Source of the DNA: Acidimangrovimonas sediminis
Lineage (GTDB): Bacteria; Pseudomonadota; Alphaproteobacteria; Rhodobacterales; Rhodobacteraceae
Assembly: GCF_002871005.1 (NCBI RefSeq)
Contig: NZ_PHSN01000001.1
Span: 248,001-312,000, forward strand
Length of the DNA stretch: 64,000 bases
Direction: 5' to 3'
The position numbers and the translations under genes were made by a program. The notes below the pieces were generated by a model, which was not told where the DNA came from, searched no databases, and saw only the letters and a program-made list of their open reading frames with translations. Below, one piece after another: positions 43,733 through 52,182 of this stretch. Positions within the stretch are counted from its first letter, which is position 1; each line of letters starts with the position of its first letter.

Positions 43733-44841
43733 CCGTCAGGGTTGTGATCGTTGCGCCGATCCTGGCACGCAATGACGCCATTTCCCGTGCCGCCATCAAC
43801 AACTGGCGTATCATCGAGGCGTTGGAAGGCTATTCCGCGACATTGATTTCCGGTAGCAACGAGTATCCTGAGGTCCGCTCGACCGTCGTCGGCGAACCGT
43901 TTCGCCTGTTCGAACACCCCGATTTCGCCGCCGCCGACGTGATCATCTATCATTTCGGCGTGTTCTCTACGATCTTCAACTACCTGCTGGTCGGCAACGG
44001 CAAGGCGAAACAGGTTGTGTATTTTCATAACGTTACGCCTGCCCGATTCCTTCCGGCTGCGGCGAAGCCGATCATTGATCGGTCGATAGAGCAGATTTAC
44101 CTCTTCTCTGAGGCGGACGCCGTCTGGGCGGCAAGCCAGACGAACGTGCTGGCGCTGGAGGCTCTCGGTCTTCGTCACCCTGCGGTGACAGTCTGTCCGC
44201 TCTTGGTCGAGACCCCGGCGCGCTCAGTCCTGAAGGACAAGCCAGACCAGCAAGTCGAGCTCCTGTACCTTGGCAGAATGGTGAAATCCAAGGGCATCAT
44301 CGACTTGCTCGATGCGCTCGATCGTCTCAATCCATCTGAATTGCCGCCGTTACGTCTGCGGCTGGCGGGGAACGCGAGCTTTTCGGATTCGGGGATCATC
44401 GCTGAGATCAACGTTCGGGCAGCGGCCTCTCCTCACCGCATAGAATTCCTGGGCGAGGTGGACGACGCCGCGCGCGATCGCCTCTTGGCCGAGGCGCATG
44501 TACTCGTGATCCCCTCCTATCACGAGGGCTTTTGCAAACCGATAGTCGAAGCCTTGCGCGCCGGCTGCATTCCGGTCGGATACGCGGGCTACAATATTCC
44601 TCATGTCGCGGGAGATTTAGGCCGTCTCGTGCCTCCAGGTGACATTGTCGCGTTGGCGAACGCCATCGCTGTAGTCGTGGATGGCATCGCGCGCAGCCAG
44701 CGCGATACAGAGGCGAGGATCTCTCTCGACAATGGTCTGACCCGGACGGTTGACCTTGAGGCCCTCGTTGACTCGCATGTCGCACAATTTGAATGGAGAG
44801 CAGTCTCAGCGAAAATCGCGGAAAGTCTGTTGAAGCTCTGA
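43729..44841 (+). CDS. GT4-family glycosyltransferase
   Basis: A 370-residue GT-B enzyme. The C-terminal nucleotide-sugar domain has VELLYLGRMVKSKGIIDLLD and VLVIPSYHEGFCKPIVEALR with the E-x7-E motif, then GCIPVGYAG. The N-terminal half has VVYFHNVTPARFLP and WAASQTNVLALEALGL. It is coupled to the GT2-GT4 fusion by a four-base overlap and likely works on the same glycan. Confidence 0.9.
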   Translation: MTVRVVIVAPILARNDAISRAAINNWRIIEALEGYSATLISGSNEYPEVRSTVVGEPFRLFEHPDFAAADVIIYHFGVFSTIFNYLLVGNGKAKQVVYFHNVTPARFLPAAAKPIIDRSIEQIYLFSEADAVWAASQTNVLALEALGLRHPAVTVCPLLVETPARSVLKDKPDQQVELLYLGRMVKSKGIIDLLDALDRLNPSELPPLRLRLAGNASFSDSGIIAEINVRAAASPHRIEFLGEVDDAARDRLLAEAHVLVIPSYHEGFCKPIVEALRAGCIPVGYAGYNIPHVAGDLGRLVPPGDIVALANAIAVVVDGIARSQRDTEARISLDNGLTRTVDLEALVDSHVAQFEWRAVSAKIAESLLKL

Positions 44842-45230
44842 GTTTACGATCTGTGTCCTCGGTCCGAACTCATTGGTCGCGGACCCGAACAGTCACTGCC
44901 GATCAGCACGACTCTGTTGCGCAATTCGGCTTTTAGGCGAGGTTCCCCTATCCCCGGGCAGACTTATCCCACGACCGCAGTGACAGGTATGCCGAGCACG
45001 GTTAGCTATTCAGGACGGCTACATCGGTGGGGAAACCGGCCCAGAGCCGACCTTCATCCTTAGCGCTGCGAACTATCCTTCACTCACAAGCGAACGTAGG
45101 TCAGAGCTGGTGCGCCGCAGCGATCACCGCACGCGGCGGCCTGTCTAAGCATGTTATTAGCTGGCCGATAGAGTGTCACATGGGTAAGGTCCAGCGAGCT
45201 TAACGATTGAATGTTGGCGTCGGGGTGACA
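44842..45230. other. Gene-free stretch after the glycan genes
   Basis: No gene, tRNA or clear repeat is seen in these 389 bases. Base composition is mixed, and no frame longer than about 50 codons looks coding. It may hold remains of decayed mobile DNA. The following gene has a GGGGTGA ribosome-like site at its start. Confidence 0.5.
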
Positions 45231-45992
45231 ATGGACGACTGGGCCAAACTCTTAACTGCGGTTGCTGCGGTCCTTGGCGCGGTTGCATGGCCTTTAGCGC
45301 TATTCCTAACAGCTCTACTGTTTAGGGACGTGCTGCGATCCGCCATTAATCGCATTCCATCTATGCTTGATCGCGTAAAGACGGCTTCGATCGCGGGCGT
45401 GAAGGTTGAGCTTGAGCGCTTGGCTGATGCGGAAAAGGAAGAGCAAGCCGGGAAGGTCACGCCAAATCAGAAAGACGTTGCCGCCCGAATTGCGGTTGAG
45501 AAAAGTGACCTAGGCTCGCGGCCTCTTTTGAATGAACTAAACCGACTGTGCTTTGAATTTGACGCTCTTCGACGCAATCTTCCTTCGGGCGAGATCCGTA
45601 CACGTGCTATGACGCGAATTGTCGTTCAAATGCGTTCGCTCTCCCCTAGTCTCGTAGAGTTTTTGGATAAGTATAAGGAGTCAGGTTCGGCAGGTAGTCG
45701 TTTAGCTGCGATAGCAATGATGCAAATGGTGCCGATGTCAGCTGACATCAGTTGGCTCGAAGACAGGTTCTCGTCCGACCCGCCGTTCTTATTTTATCAC
45801 GCGGCAATAGCCCTCCAAAACGCTTTGGACACCTCGAACGCAAGAGAGAGAAGACCACAAGAAATACTGGAATCCGCCAAACGCGCGCTAGAAAGAGTGA
45901 AGAGCTTTAACGGTGTGCCTGATCGGTCTACAATCGAGGTGCTAGAATTGATGATCACCAGCGCAAACTCAATTACCCGTCGGTATGACTAA
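45231..45992 (+). CDS. Membrane-anchored protein of unknown function
   Basis: A 253-residue protein. One membrane segment, possibly a hairpin (residues about 5-31, LLTAVAAVLGAVAWPLALFL), is followed by an amphipathic stretch with a run of Arg/Lys/Glu (VKVELERLADAEKEEQAGK) and a helical domain. I do not recognise the family. TTG and GTG codons upstream (45207, 45225) are alternative starts; 45231 has the best ribosome site. It is clearly less GC-rich than the host genes. Its place next to a nuclease-like gene suggests accessory or defence function, which is inference only. Confidence 0.65.
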   Translation: MDDWAKLLTAVAAVLGAVAWPLALFLTALLFRDVLRSAINRIPSMLDRVKTASIAGVKVELERLADAEKEEQAGKVTPNQKDVAARIAVEKSDLGSRPLLNELNRLCFEFDALRRNLPSGEIRTRAMTRIVVQMRSLSPSLVEFLDKYKESGSAGSRLAAIAMMQMVPMSADISWLEDRFSSDPPFLFYHAAIALQNALDTSNARERRPQEILESAKRALERVKSFNGVPDRSTIEVLELMITSANSITRRYD

Positions 45993-46151
45993 GGTCGACA
46001 TATGCGACGTAACGGCGCGCCAAGCGTAAACCTTTCCGCAAGAAACCTGAGCGGCAGAGAGGGGGTAATGTCGGCCCCAACCGGCTTTCAGGCGGATACC
46101 GGCACTGCTGAGGATACAGCCTGCATTTCCGTCATTCTTCCCACTGCCGCA

Positions 46152-46673
46152 CTATTGCGAGTTCTCTGCGTTGCTGGCCTCATACCATTCTCTGATGGCT
46201 CTAGACAGCGTTGACAGCGCTGCGCCCCGGCTATTGCGTACATCAAGCATTGCAAAGTCTGCCGTGAACTTCGCCACTCCTTCCCCAGAAGCCGAAAATT
46301 CAAAAAGCCCGCTAGAATACTCATCATTTGGATCATAGCCTAAAACGCGCCACGTGCCGATGATCTCTCCGTCACGAGTAATGACGTCGCCCTGAGACAG
46401 GCGCGGGTCGAACCCGCTATGTATCCACGCATCGTGGCCGATGAAGTTGATTTGATAAACCAGTCCCATCAAGAGAGACTGTTCCAAATTTCTATTAAAC
46501 GCAAGTCGTCGGAAACTTCCAAAGGCAGGTATCTTCGGCCCTCTGCCGACCTTCCATTGGGATGGCCAACGTTGCGGCGCGGCCTTTCCGAACCGGTCAT
46601 CCGTAACCTCGCGCAGTTGGCTCGGGCGAGCAACGGTCAACGTGATTGAAGGAAAGGCCCACAAGGTTTTCAT
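46152..46673 (-). CDS. Protein of unknown function
   Basis: A 173-residue soluble protein with no recognised motif, rich in aromatic and basic residues in the first half (PSQWKVGRGPKIPAFGSFRR). The second half is more acidic (GYDPNDEYSSGLFEFSASGE). The ATG at 46673 is preferred to a TTG two codons earlier; no strong ribosome site is visible. It lies 139 bases downstream of the nuclease-like gene on the same strand and may be its partner. Codon use is unlike the host genes. Confidence 0.5.
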   Translation of the reverse strand: MKTLWAFPSITLTVARPSQLREVTDDRFGKAAPQRWPSQWKVGRGPKIPAFGSFRRLAFNRNLEQSLLMGLVYQINFIGHDAWIHSGFDPRLSQGDVITRDGEIIGTWRVLGYDPNDEYSSGLFEFSASGEGVAKFTADFAMLDVRNSRGAALSTLSRAIREWYEASNAENSQ

Positions 46674-46812
46674 GTTCAATGTCTGTACATGTCAATTGGC
46701 CGAGGATTGCGCCGAAATTCGGCATCGCACTCACACACCACTTATACAACCCCATTTCTTAGGCTTCGGAGGGCTGCACAAAATCATGACTTATTCAACT
46801 CATCGAAGTCCG

Positions 46813-48240
46813 TCATCTCAATTTAGATGCGGACGGCGGCCTAAACACGGCTTCAACCAGACTGTGCGTAATCTCGTAACCCGTCTTCGCGTTCACAGCC
46901 GCAACACGTTCATAGATGTCGTTGAGACGCTCAACGTCTGCGTCGGTGAACGTAACTATCAAAAAGTGCCCGATACGGGCTTCCTCCGCCTGAAGGTACT
47001 TCGGCAGCTGCTTCTCCAAGCCCGACCAGAACTTTGTGTTCTTTGCCAGCTTCATTTCGATCAAGGCTGTCAGAGATGAACCGCGAGACAGTTTAAAGTC
47101 CACTGGACCTCGCCCGATGTTCACTTCCGGCGAAACGTCAATATCATTCGCAAGGCAGTAGTGGCGGACAATGCCTAGGAACAAACGTTGACAGGCGCTT
47201 TCACTCTTTGGTTGACCGTCGTCGTTGTGGATTAGTTCCCAACCTCCTTGATTTTCGACATAGTTCTTGAAGATCGCCACAAGCTTCATGATGAAATCTG
47301 GGAAGTCCTGTTGACCAGTGAACGCTAGTTTCACGGGGTTTTCGCGAACAAATTCCCTCGTCTTGTGATACCACTTCACAAGCCCTTTGGGGTCAGCATC
47401 CAAGTCATATGGCGCACCACCGATCCGCTCCAAGAACGCTACAAACTGTTCAACGCTCTGATAGTCCCCAAGGGCCTTCTCAAGAATGATCTCCTTCTTC
47501 ACGTTGCGGCTGATCTCCTCTCCGAGTTCGGTTCGAAGTTCTTGCGCGTTCTGATCAAAGCAGTAGCCCCAAAAATCATCAGGATTCAGTGTAGGCATCG
47601 GCCTAAGGTATTGCTTTGGAACAAGAAGCACCTGTTTGCCACTGAATGGATTTATCGGTGCGTCTATGACTATACGCTCCCACCTGCGCGTCTTAGGGTT
47701 AAAGCGACCGCGATAGTGCGGATGTTGTTCGGTCGGGATACCTAGCTCATCGCAGATAGCCTTCGTGTACGCGCCGAAGCGGTGGCGCAATATGTTACCT
47801 ACAGCATCTGAAACCGTGTCTTCGGCAATGCCCTCCTGAAAAAGTTGCACGGTCTCGAAGTGTCGAGGGTTTGCTAGTCCAAAAAGGATCGCCTTGTGGA
47901 ACGCCTCGGCAATCAGCTTTGCCTTACCTCCCGCAGCACCAGCTCCGCGAGTACCTGACGCTGTAACTCCCAAACAAAGCTCCTCAACTTCCGGAGTTCC
48001 GAGGATTGAGACTGCTTTATTCCATGGGCGCTCAGCTTTGGCTTCGCCTGCTTCAGCTACTAACTGAAAGGCAGCATCATAAAAGTCGATGAGTTCTTGG
48101 TGTGCGCCGACAAAGGGACCGAATTCATCTTGGAAAACCAAGAACGGATCGATGTAGAGCTTCGTGTCTAGATTAAGAAGTGGGTCAAACCACGGCTCAG
48201 AACCATCGATTTCGACTTTAAAGCATTCGGAAAAAAGCAA
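46813..48240 (-). CDS. Putative PD-(D/E)XK nuclease-like protein, possible defence gene
   Basis: A 475-residue protein. The C-terminal part has a PD-(D/E)XK-like core: GRGPVDFKLSRG (Asp381) then ALIEMKLA (Glu395, Lys397), followed by a helix with QLPKYLQAE and the strand HFLIVTFTD. The N-terminal 370 residues start LFSECFKVEIDGSEPWFDPL and contain LDTKLYIDPFLVF; I do not know this domain. The start is a TTG with GAGG six bases before it and an in-frame stop just upstream. Low GC and location in a tRNA-linked island favour an anti-phage or restriction-like function; this is not proven. Confidence 0.62.
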   Translation of the reverse strand: MLFSECFKVEIDGSEPWFDPLLNLDTKLYIDPFLVFQDEFGPFVGAHQELIDFYDAAFQLVAEAGEAKAERPWNKAVSILGTPEVEELCLGVTASGTRGAGAAGGKAKLIAEAFHKAILFGLANPRHFETVQLFQEGIAEDTVSDAVGNILRHRFGAYTKAICDELGIPTEQHPHYRGRFNPKTRRWERIVIDAPINPFSGKQVLLVPKQYLRPMPTLNPDDFWGYCFDQNAQELRTELGEEISRNVKKEIILEKALGDYQSVEQFVAFLERIGGAPYDLDADPKGLVKWYHKTREFVRENPVKLAFTGQQDFPDFIMKLVAIFKNYVENQGGWELIHNDDGQPKSESACQRLFLGIVRHYCLANDIDVSPEVNIGRGPVDFKLSRGSSLTALIEMKLAKNTKFWSGLEKQLPKYLQAEEARIGHFLIVTFTDADVERLNDIYERVAAVNAKTGYEITHSLVEAVFRPPSASKLR

Positions 48241-48953
48241 ATCTACGCCTCACCACCATTGGGATGTATTGAGCTTAGCGTATTCTCGTTTGGCCTGTAG
48301 TGACAGCAATATGTTGCTTACCGCATAATCCCTTGCATGTTAAGTTGGACCGGGGTCCAACGTCTATTTAGACCGATACAAGCGTTAGCTGTTGAGTGCA
48401 TGGCGAACCTCCGCTTTCCGCCCTTTGTGTCGGAGCCTAGGTGAGGGGCAAGGTGGCCCTAGCGCGGGCCTTTGCAATCCTCAGAAAAAATCATTGAGAA
48501 TCAACGAGCGGGCCTTGGCAATATTTGTGCCGTAAGTCGCTGATGCGTAACGGATGGCGCACACCTCCCGGGGGCGCCATACTGTCGCAGCATCTTCTCG
48601 CAGGCCGTGGCCGCGGCGCCCTTTCTGGCACGCTGCTGAAGGTGGCGTTGGTGAGCTGATCTCGGGCCGCCGACGCGCGGTCTCGGCGGTGGGTTGCCGG
48701 TTTTTGCGCCAGTTCTTGACGTCATTCAGGGTGCCCCGGGCGTGGTAGGCGCGCGGGAAGGGTCAGCATTTCAACCCATTGAAAACGCAGTCACATGGTG
48801 CGTACCTGGCCGCAGATGCAGGTGTCGGATTACTGCATGAGCAAGGCCGCTCGTGCCGAAGTATCACGAAGGCGTGATGGATCCGTGTGGTCCGCTCGGC
48901 GATTTTTTTCCTGTCAAAAACGAACGATATTGGCCTTAAAACGGGTGGGAACG
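48241..48953. other. Island boundary region, no gene recognised
   Basis: These 713 bases contain no convincing gene. A perfect palindrome, GTTGGACC-GG-GGTCCAAC, sits at 48344-48361. A possible right attachment site, CCTCCCGGGGGCGCCA, is at 48564-48579. Base composition changes from AT-richer to GC-rich at around 48540-48560, which supports an element boundary near there. The AT-rich stretch ending at 48940 should hold the promoter of the next gene. Confidence 0.5.
48344..48361. repeat. Perfect 18-bp palindrome
   Basis: GTTGGACC then GG then GGTCCAAC: 8-bp arms around a two-base centre, about 100 bases upstream of the nuclease-like gene on its promoter side. It could be an operator for a dimeric regulator or a remnant of a mobile-element end. 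Confidence 0.6.
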
Positions 48954-49586
48954 ATGATAGTATTTCACGGAAAGATCGCGGCTGCGGCTTTGCTTGCGCT
49001 CGCCGCCGGAACCCTCGGCGCCTCGGCGGAACCGGTGCTCTACGGCACCACGGCGAAGGTTCTCAAATACGGCAGCGGCCCGCTGGCCCCGCCGCAGCAG
49101 GCGACGTTCGACTGGCTGTCGGACCACGGGAATTACTTCGGTGCGATGGCCATTTCGACCAAGGACGGCGAGAGCTTCGCTGTCCGGGGGTACAACAGCC
49201 TTCAGGCCGCCACCAAGATCGCCAAGCGCTCGTGCGAGCTTCGCTCCGGCGGTGCGTGCGACATCTATGCCACGCTCGTGCCGATCGGTTTCAAGGGCGA
49301 CGTCTCGAGCACCAAGGGTGTCAGCTACGGCGCCGAGAAGTACTACAGCACGCCCTACATGGACAAGTTGAAGGCCCCCGGCTACGGCGCGGTTGCGGTG
49401 TCGGAGGCGTCCCAGATGGGGGTGAGCTGGGGCCAGGCGTCGCCCGCGAGCGCGCAGGAGGCGGCGCTTGCCAGCTGCAAGGCCGTGGTCGCGCGCAACC
49501 TGGCCGATGGCAGCCCCACGGTTCGCAAGGTCGTGGAAACCAATCACATGACCGATTGCAAGGTTGTCCAGACTCTGAAGAACTGA
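48954..49586 (+). CDS. Secreted protein with two related Cys-containing repeats (DUF4189-like)
   Basis: A 210-residue exported protein with a Sec signal (IAAAALLALAAGTLGASA, cleavage after ASA near residue 25). Two similar modules follow: NYFGAMAISTKDGESFAVRG with a later C-E-L-R-S-G-G-A-C, and GYGAVAVSEASQMGVSWGQA with a later C-K-A-V and D-C-K-V-V. Each would pair two cysteines, as in DUF4189-like domains of secreted proteins. No function is known. The start at 48954 is used because it begins the signal peptide and has GGTGGGA upstream. Confidence 0.7.
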   Translation: MIVFHGKIAAAALLALAAGTLGASAEPVLYGTTAKVLKYGSGPLAPPQQATFDWLSDHGNYFGAMAISTKDGESFAVRGYNSLQAATKIAKRSCELRSGGACDIYATLVPIGFKGDVSSTKGVSYGAEKYYSTPYMDKLKAPGYGAVAVSEASQMGVSWGQASPASAQEAALASCKAVVARNLADGSPTVRKVVETNHMTDCKVVQTLKN

Positions 49587-49643
49587 TCCGAAGACCTGGC
49601 CGGCGCGGGGAAACCCCCGCGCGCGCCACGCCCAGAACATTCC

Positions 49644-49671
49644 CGGCCCCGGGGTTGCAGCCTCGGGGCCG
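49644..49671. terminator. GC hairpin after the secreted protein gene
   Basis: A perfect 8-bp stem, CGGCCCCG (49644-49651) with CGGGGCCG (49664-49671), and a 12-base loop, lies 57 bases after the stop codon. No T-run follows. It is a likely transcription or RNA-processing barrier before the XRE regulator. Confidence 0.45.
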
Positions 49672-49760
49672 ATCGCGTTCGGTGCGGAAAAGGCTGGACC
49701 AAACGCTTGTCCGACGGCGACATTTCTGTCAATTTTCCTGACCGACAGGAGGGGGAGGAG

Positions 49761-51212
49761 ATGCCGCGCCAGGCGCTTGCCGGAAGCCGTATCCGTGAGA
49801 GGCGCACCGCCGCCGGATTGCGTCAGGCCGATCTTGCGCGCGAGGTCGGCATCTCGGCCTCGTATCTCAATCTCATCGAACACAACCGCCGGAACGTCGG
49901 CGCGGCGCTTTTGCGCCGCATCGCCGAGGTGCTGAAGCTCGACCCTGCGCAGTTGTCCGAAGGGGCCGGCGCGGCTTTGTTGGCCGGGCTGCGCGAGGCG
50001 GTGAGCGGTGGCGAAGGGGGCGTTCAGCCGACCGGCTCTGCCGGCGAGGGCCCTGCCGGCCCGGGGGCGGGCGAGGGGCGGTCAGACCCGCGCATCGCCG
50101 AGGGGCGGACGGGCGAGGCGCGGACGGGCGAGGTGCGCGGCGGGGGGGAGCCGGGGCCGGCCGAGCCTCCCGTCGTCGACGGGCCGGAACTCGACCGGAT
50201 CGAGGAATTCGTCGGCCGCTTTCCCGGCTGGGCGGGGCTGCTTGCCCGGCTTCAGGGCCGGGTCGCCCATCTTGAGCGTAGCGTCGAGATCCTCGGTGAC
50301 CGGCTGGCGCATGACCCGACGCTCTCGGCCTCGCTGCACGACATCCTGTCGGCGGTGACCGCGTTGCGTTCCACCGCCGCGATCCTGGCCGAGACGGATG
50401 ACCTGGAACCCGAATGGCGCGCCCGTTTCCACGCCAATCTCGAGGGCGAGAGCGTGCGGCTGGCCGAGGGGGCCGAGGCGCTGGTGGCCTATCTCGACGC
50501 ACCGCGCACCCGCGAGGCTGGGCAGGCCGCCCCCCAGGAATTGTTCGAGGAGTGGCTGGGCGCGCGCGGCTATCACCTGGCCGAGCTCGAGGGCACGGCC
50601 CCCGCAGCGCCCGAAACGCTGGCGCCGGAGCTGCCGGCCGCGGCGCGCCGGCTGGTCGTCGAACATGCGCGCCGCTATGCCGCCGACGCGGCGCGCCTGC
50701 CGATGGCTGCGCTCCTGCCCGCGCTGGCCGAGATCGGGCCAGAACCCGGGCGGCTGGCCGAGCGCTTCGGTCAGCCGCTGCCGGTGATCTTCCGCCGCCT
50801 CGCCGCGCTGCCCGAGGGCGAGGGCCTGCCGCGACTGGGGCTGGTGGCCTGCGATGGCTCGGGCGCACTGACCTTCCGCAAGCCGGCTGAGGGCTTCGTG
50901 CTGCCACGTTTCGGCCCGGGCTGCCCGCTCTGGCCGCTCTACCAGGCGCTATCGCGACCGATGGCGCCGATCCGGGCGCCGATCCAGATGACGGGGCGGG
51001 GGCAGCGGCGCTATCTGAGCTATGCCGTCTGCCAGCCCTCGCACCCCGGCGGCTTCGACGGCCCGCAGGTGGTCGCGTCGTGGATGCTGATGCTGCCGGA
51101 GGAGGGGGCGGGGTCCGGCCCGGCCCAGGCGGTGGGCACCTCTTGCCGGATCTGCCCCCGCGCGGGCTGCCCGGCCCGGCGCGAACCTTCGATCCTGGGC
51201 GCGGAGGCCTGA
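49761..51212 (+). CDS. XRE-family regulator, ScfR/PccR-like (short-chain acyl-CoA sensing type)
   Basis: A 483-residue regulator. The N-terminal Cro/CI helix-turn-helix is SRIRERRTAAGLRQADLARE, then VGISASYLNLIEHNRRNVG. A Gly/Arg-rich linker covers residues 75-135. The C-terminal domain ends with LSYAVCQPSHPGG and GTSCRICPRAGCPARREPSI, the cysteine motif of DUF2083 regulators such as ScfR and PccR, which sense acyl-CoA and control short-chain fatty acid use. The middle region, normally IrrE/ImmA-like, has no HExxH. The start at 49761 directly follows GGGGGAGGAG. Confidence 0.82.
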   Translation: MPRQALAGSRIRERRTAAGLRQADLAREVGISASYLNLIEHNRRNVGAALLRRIAEVLKLDPAQLSEGAGAALLAGLREAVSGGEGGVQPTGSAGEGPAGPGAGEGRSDPRIAEGRTGEARTGEVRGGGEPGPAEPPVVDGPELDRIEEFVGRFPGWAGLLARLQGRVAHLERSVEILGDRLAHDPTLSASLHDILSAVTALRSTAAILAETDDLEPEWRARFHANLEGESVRLAEGAEALVAYLDAPRTREAGQAAPQELFEEWLGARGYHLAELEGTAPAAPETLAPELPAAARRLVVEHARRYAADAARLPMAALLPALAEIGPEPGRLAERFGQPLPVIFRRLAALPEGEGLPRLGLVACDGSGALTFRKPAEGFVLPRFGPGCPLWPLYQALSRPMAPIRAPIQMTGRGQRRYLSYAVCQPSHPGGFDGPQVVASWMLMLPEEGAGSGPAQAVGTSCRICPRAGCPARREPSILGAEA

Positions 51213-51313
51213 CCGGCGCCGGCCGGTGGCCGGGTGCCGGGCCAGCGCGCAGATTGCCCGCATGGTGGTTGGCCATCGGGTGGCCAAGGGCCCACCGGCA
51301 CGGCAAAGGTTTT

Positions 51314-51342
51314 TTGACAGAGTCACGCGCTTTCGGGATACT
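51314..51342 (+). promoter_or_regulatory. Strong sigma-70-type promoter for the sensor operon
   Basis: TTGACA (51314-51319), 17 bp, GATACT (51337-51342): a near-consensus promoter 38 bases before the response-regulator start codon. It lies between the XRE gene and the response regulator, so the kinase operon can be transcribed apart from the XRE gene. Confidence 0.8.
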
Positions 51343-51379
51343 CTTGCAAAAAAGAACCGAAACGGGGGGAGAATATCGG

Positions 51380-51850
51380 ATGGGCAACCATGTCCTTCTG
51401 ATCGAGGACGAACCGAATATCAGCGAGGCGCTGCGCTTTTTGCTGACGCGCGACGGCTGGCGGGTGTCGACCCATGCCGACGGAAGGGATGCGGTCCACC
51501 GGGTGCGGTCCCTGCGTCCCGATGTGCTTGTGCTCGACGTGATGCTGCCGGGCCGCTCGGGGTTCGAGGTGCTGGAAGACCTGCGCGCCGATCCCGGCCT
51601 TGCCGGGCTGCCGGTGCTGATGCTCACCGCCAAGGGGCAGGAACGCGACCGCGAGCAGGCCGAGCGGCTTGGGGCGACGCGGTTCATGACCAAGCCCTTC
51701 GCCAACACCGAGATCCTGGCTGCGGTGCGCGACCTTGGCGCGGTGCATGCCGCTGCCGGGGATGCCACCTCGGATCCGGAGGCCGGTGACGCGACGGTTC
51801 CGGGCACGTTTCCTGGCACGGCGCGGGGTACGGCGCCGGACGGGTCGTGA
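51380..51850 (+). CDS. Single-domain response regulator
   Basis: A 156-residue receiver domain: acidic pair near residues 10-11 (LLIEDEPN), phosphoacceptor Asp53 (VLVLDVMLPGRSG), Thr83 (MLTAKGQ) and Lys105 (FMTKPFANTE). No DNA-binding or enzymatic output domain follows, only a low-complexity tail. It is probably a phospho-relay or CheY-like partner of the histidine kinase encoded two genes downstream. Confidence 0.9.
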   Translation: MGNHVLLIEDEPNISEALRFLLTRDGWRVSTHADGRDAVHRVRSLRPDVLVLDVMLPGRSGFEVLEDLRADPGLAGLPVLMLTAKGQERDREQAERLGATRFMTKPFANTEILAAVRDLGAVHAAAGDATSDPEAGDATVPGTFPGTARGTAPDGS

Positions 51851-52182
51851 CCGAGGGGTCGCGCCAGCCCCTCTTCCTCGCCCGGCGCAGTTACCGGCTG
51901 CGGCGCCTGATGGATGCGGCGCGGCTGATGCCGGTATTGGCCACCTTCCTGTTCCTGCTGCCGCTTCTGTGGGACAGCCGCGAGGGACGGTCCACCGCGG
52001 CCGACGGGATCTACCTGATCGTCGCCTGGGCCGGGCTGATCCTGGCCGCCTACCTGATTTCGCGCCGCCTCGCGCACGAGGCCGGCGGGGCCGGGCCGTC
52101 CGACGGTGACGATGCTGGCCCCGGCCCGGGCGGCGAGGCCGCGCGCCTGCCTGCGGGCACCGGGGGTGCCGGGCCGCGATGA
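51847..52182 (+). CDS. Small two-helix membrane protein between regulator and sensor kinase
   Basis: A 111-residue protein with two membrane helices (about residues 26-42 and 54-72) and a disordered Gly/Ala-rich tail. The start is a GTG overlapping the response regulator. The topology is like the small subunits (DUF4212, YjcH) that accompany sodium:solute symporters. Since the next gene has a symporter-like sensor domain, it may be its partner subunit. Membership in those families is not certain. Confidence 0.7.
   Translation: MTEGSRQPLFLARRSYRLRRLMDAARLMPVLATFLFLLPLLWDSREGRSTAADGIYLIVAWAGLILAAYLISRRLAHEAGGAGPSDGDDAGPGPGGEAARLPAGTGGAGPR

Larger units (their letters stand above)
33841..48579. 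mobile_element. Integrated element at tRNA-Arg: decayed prophage with cargo genes
   Basis: The tRNA-Arg 3' end is followed by an integrase, an excisionase-like gene, phage structural and lysis genes, a transposase remnant, glycan genes and unknown genes. GC content drops visibly from about 40000 to 48500. The left end is well supported. The right end is uncertain: the best candidate for a second attachment site is CCTCCCGGGGGCGCCA at 48564-48579, which matches tRNA bases 33902-33917 at 15 of 16 positions. Host-like composition resumes by about 48950. Confidence 0.65.

Noticed and set aside
46642..47079. Plus-strand frame of 145 codons
   Set aside because: It lies mostly opposite the 3' end of the nuclease-like gene and has no recognisable features or ribosome site.
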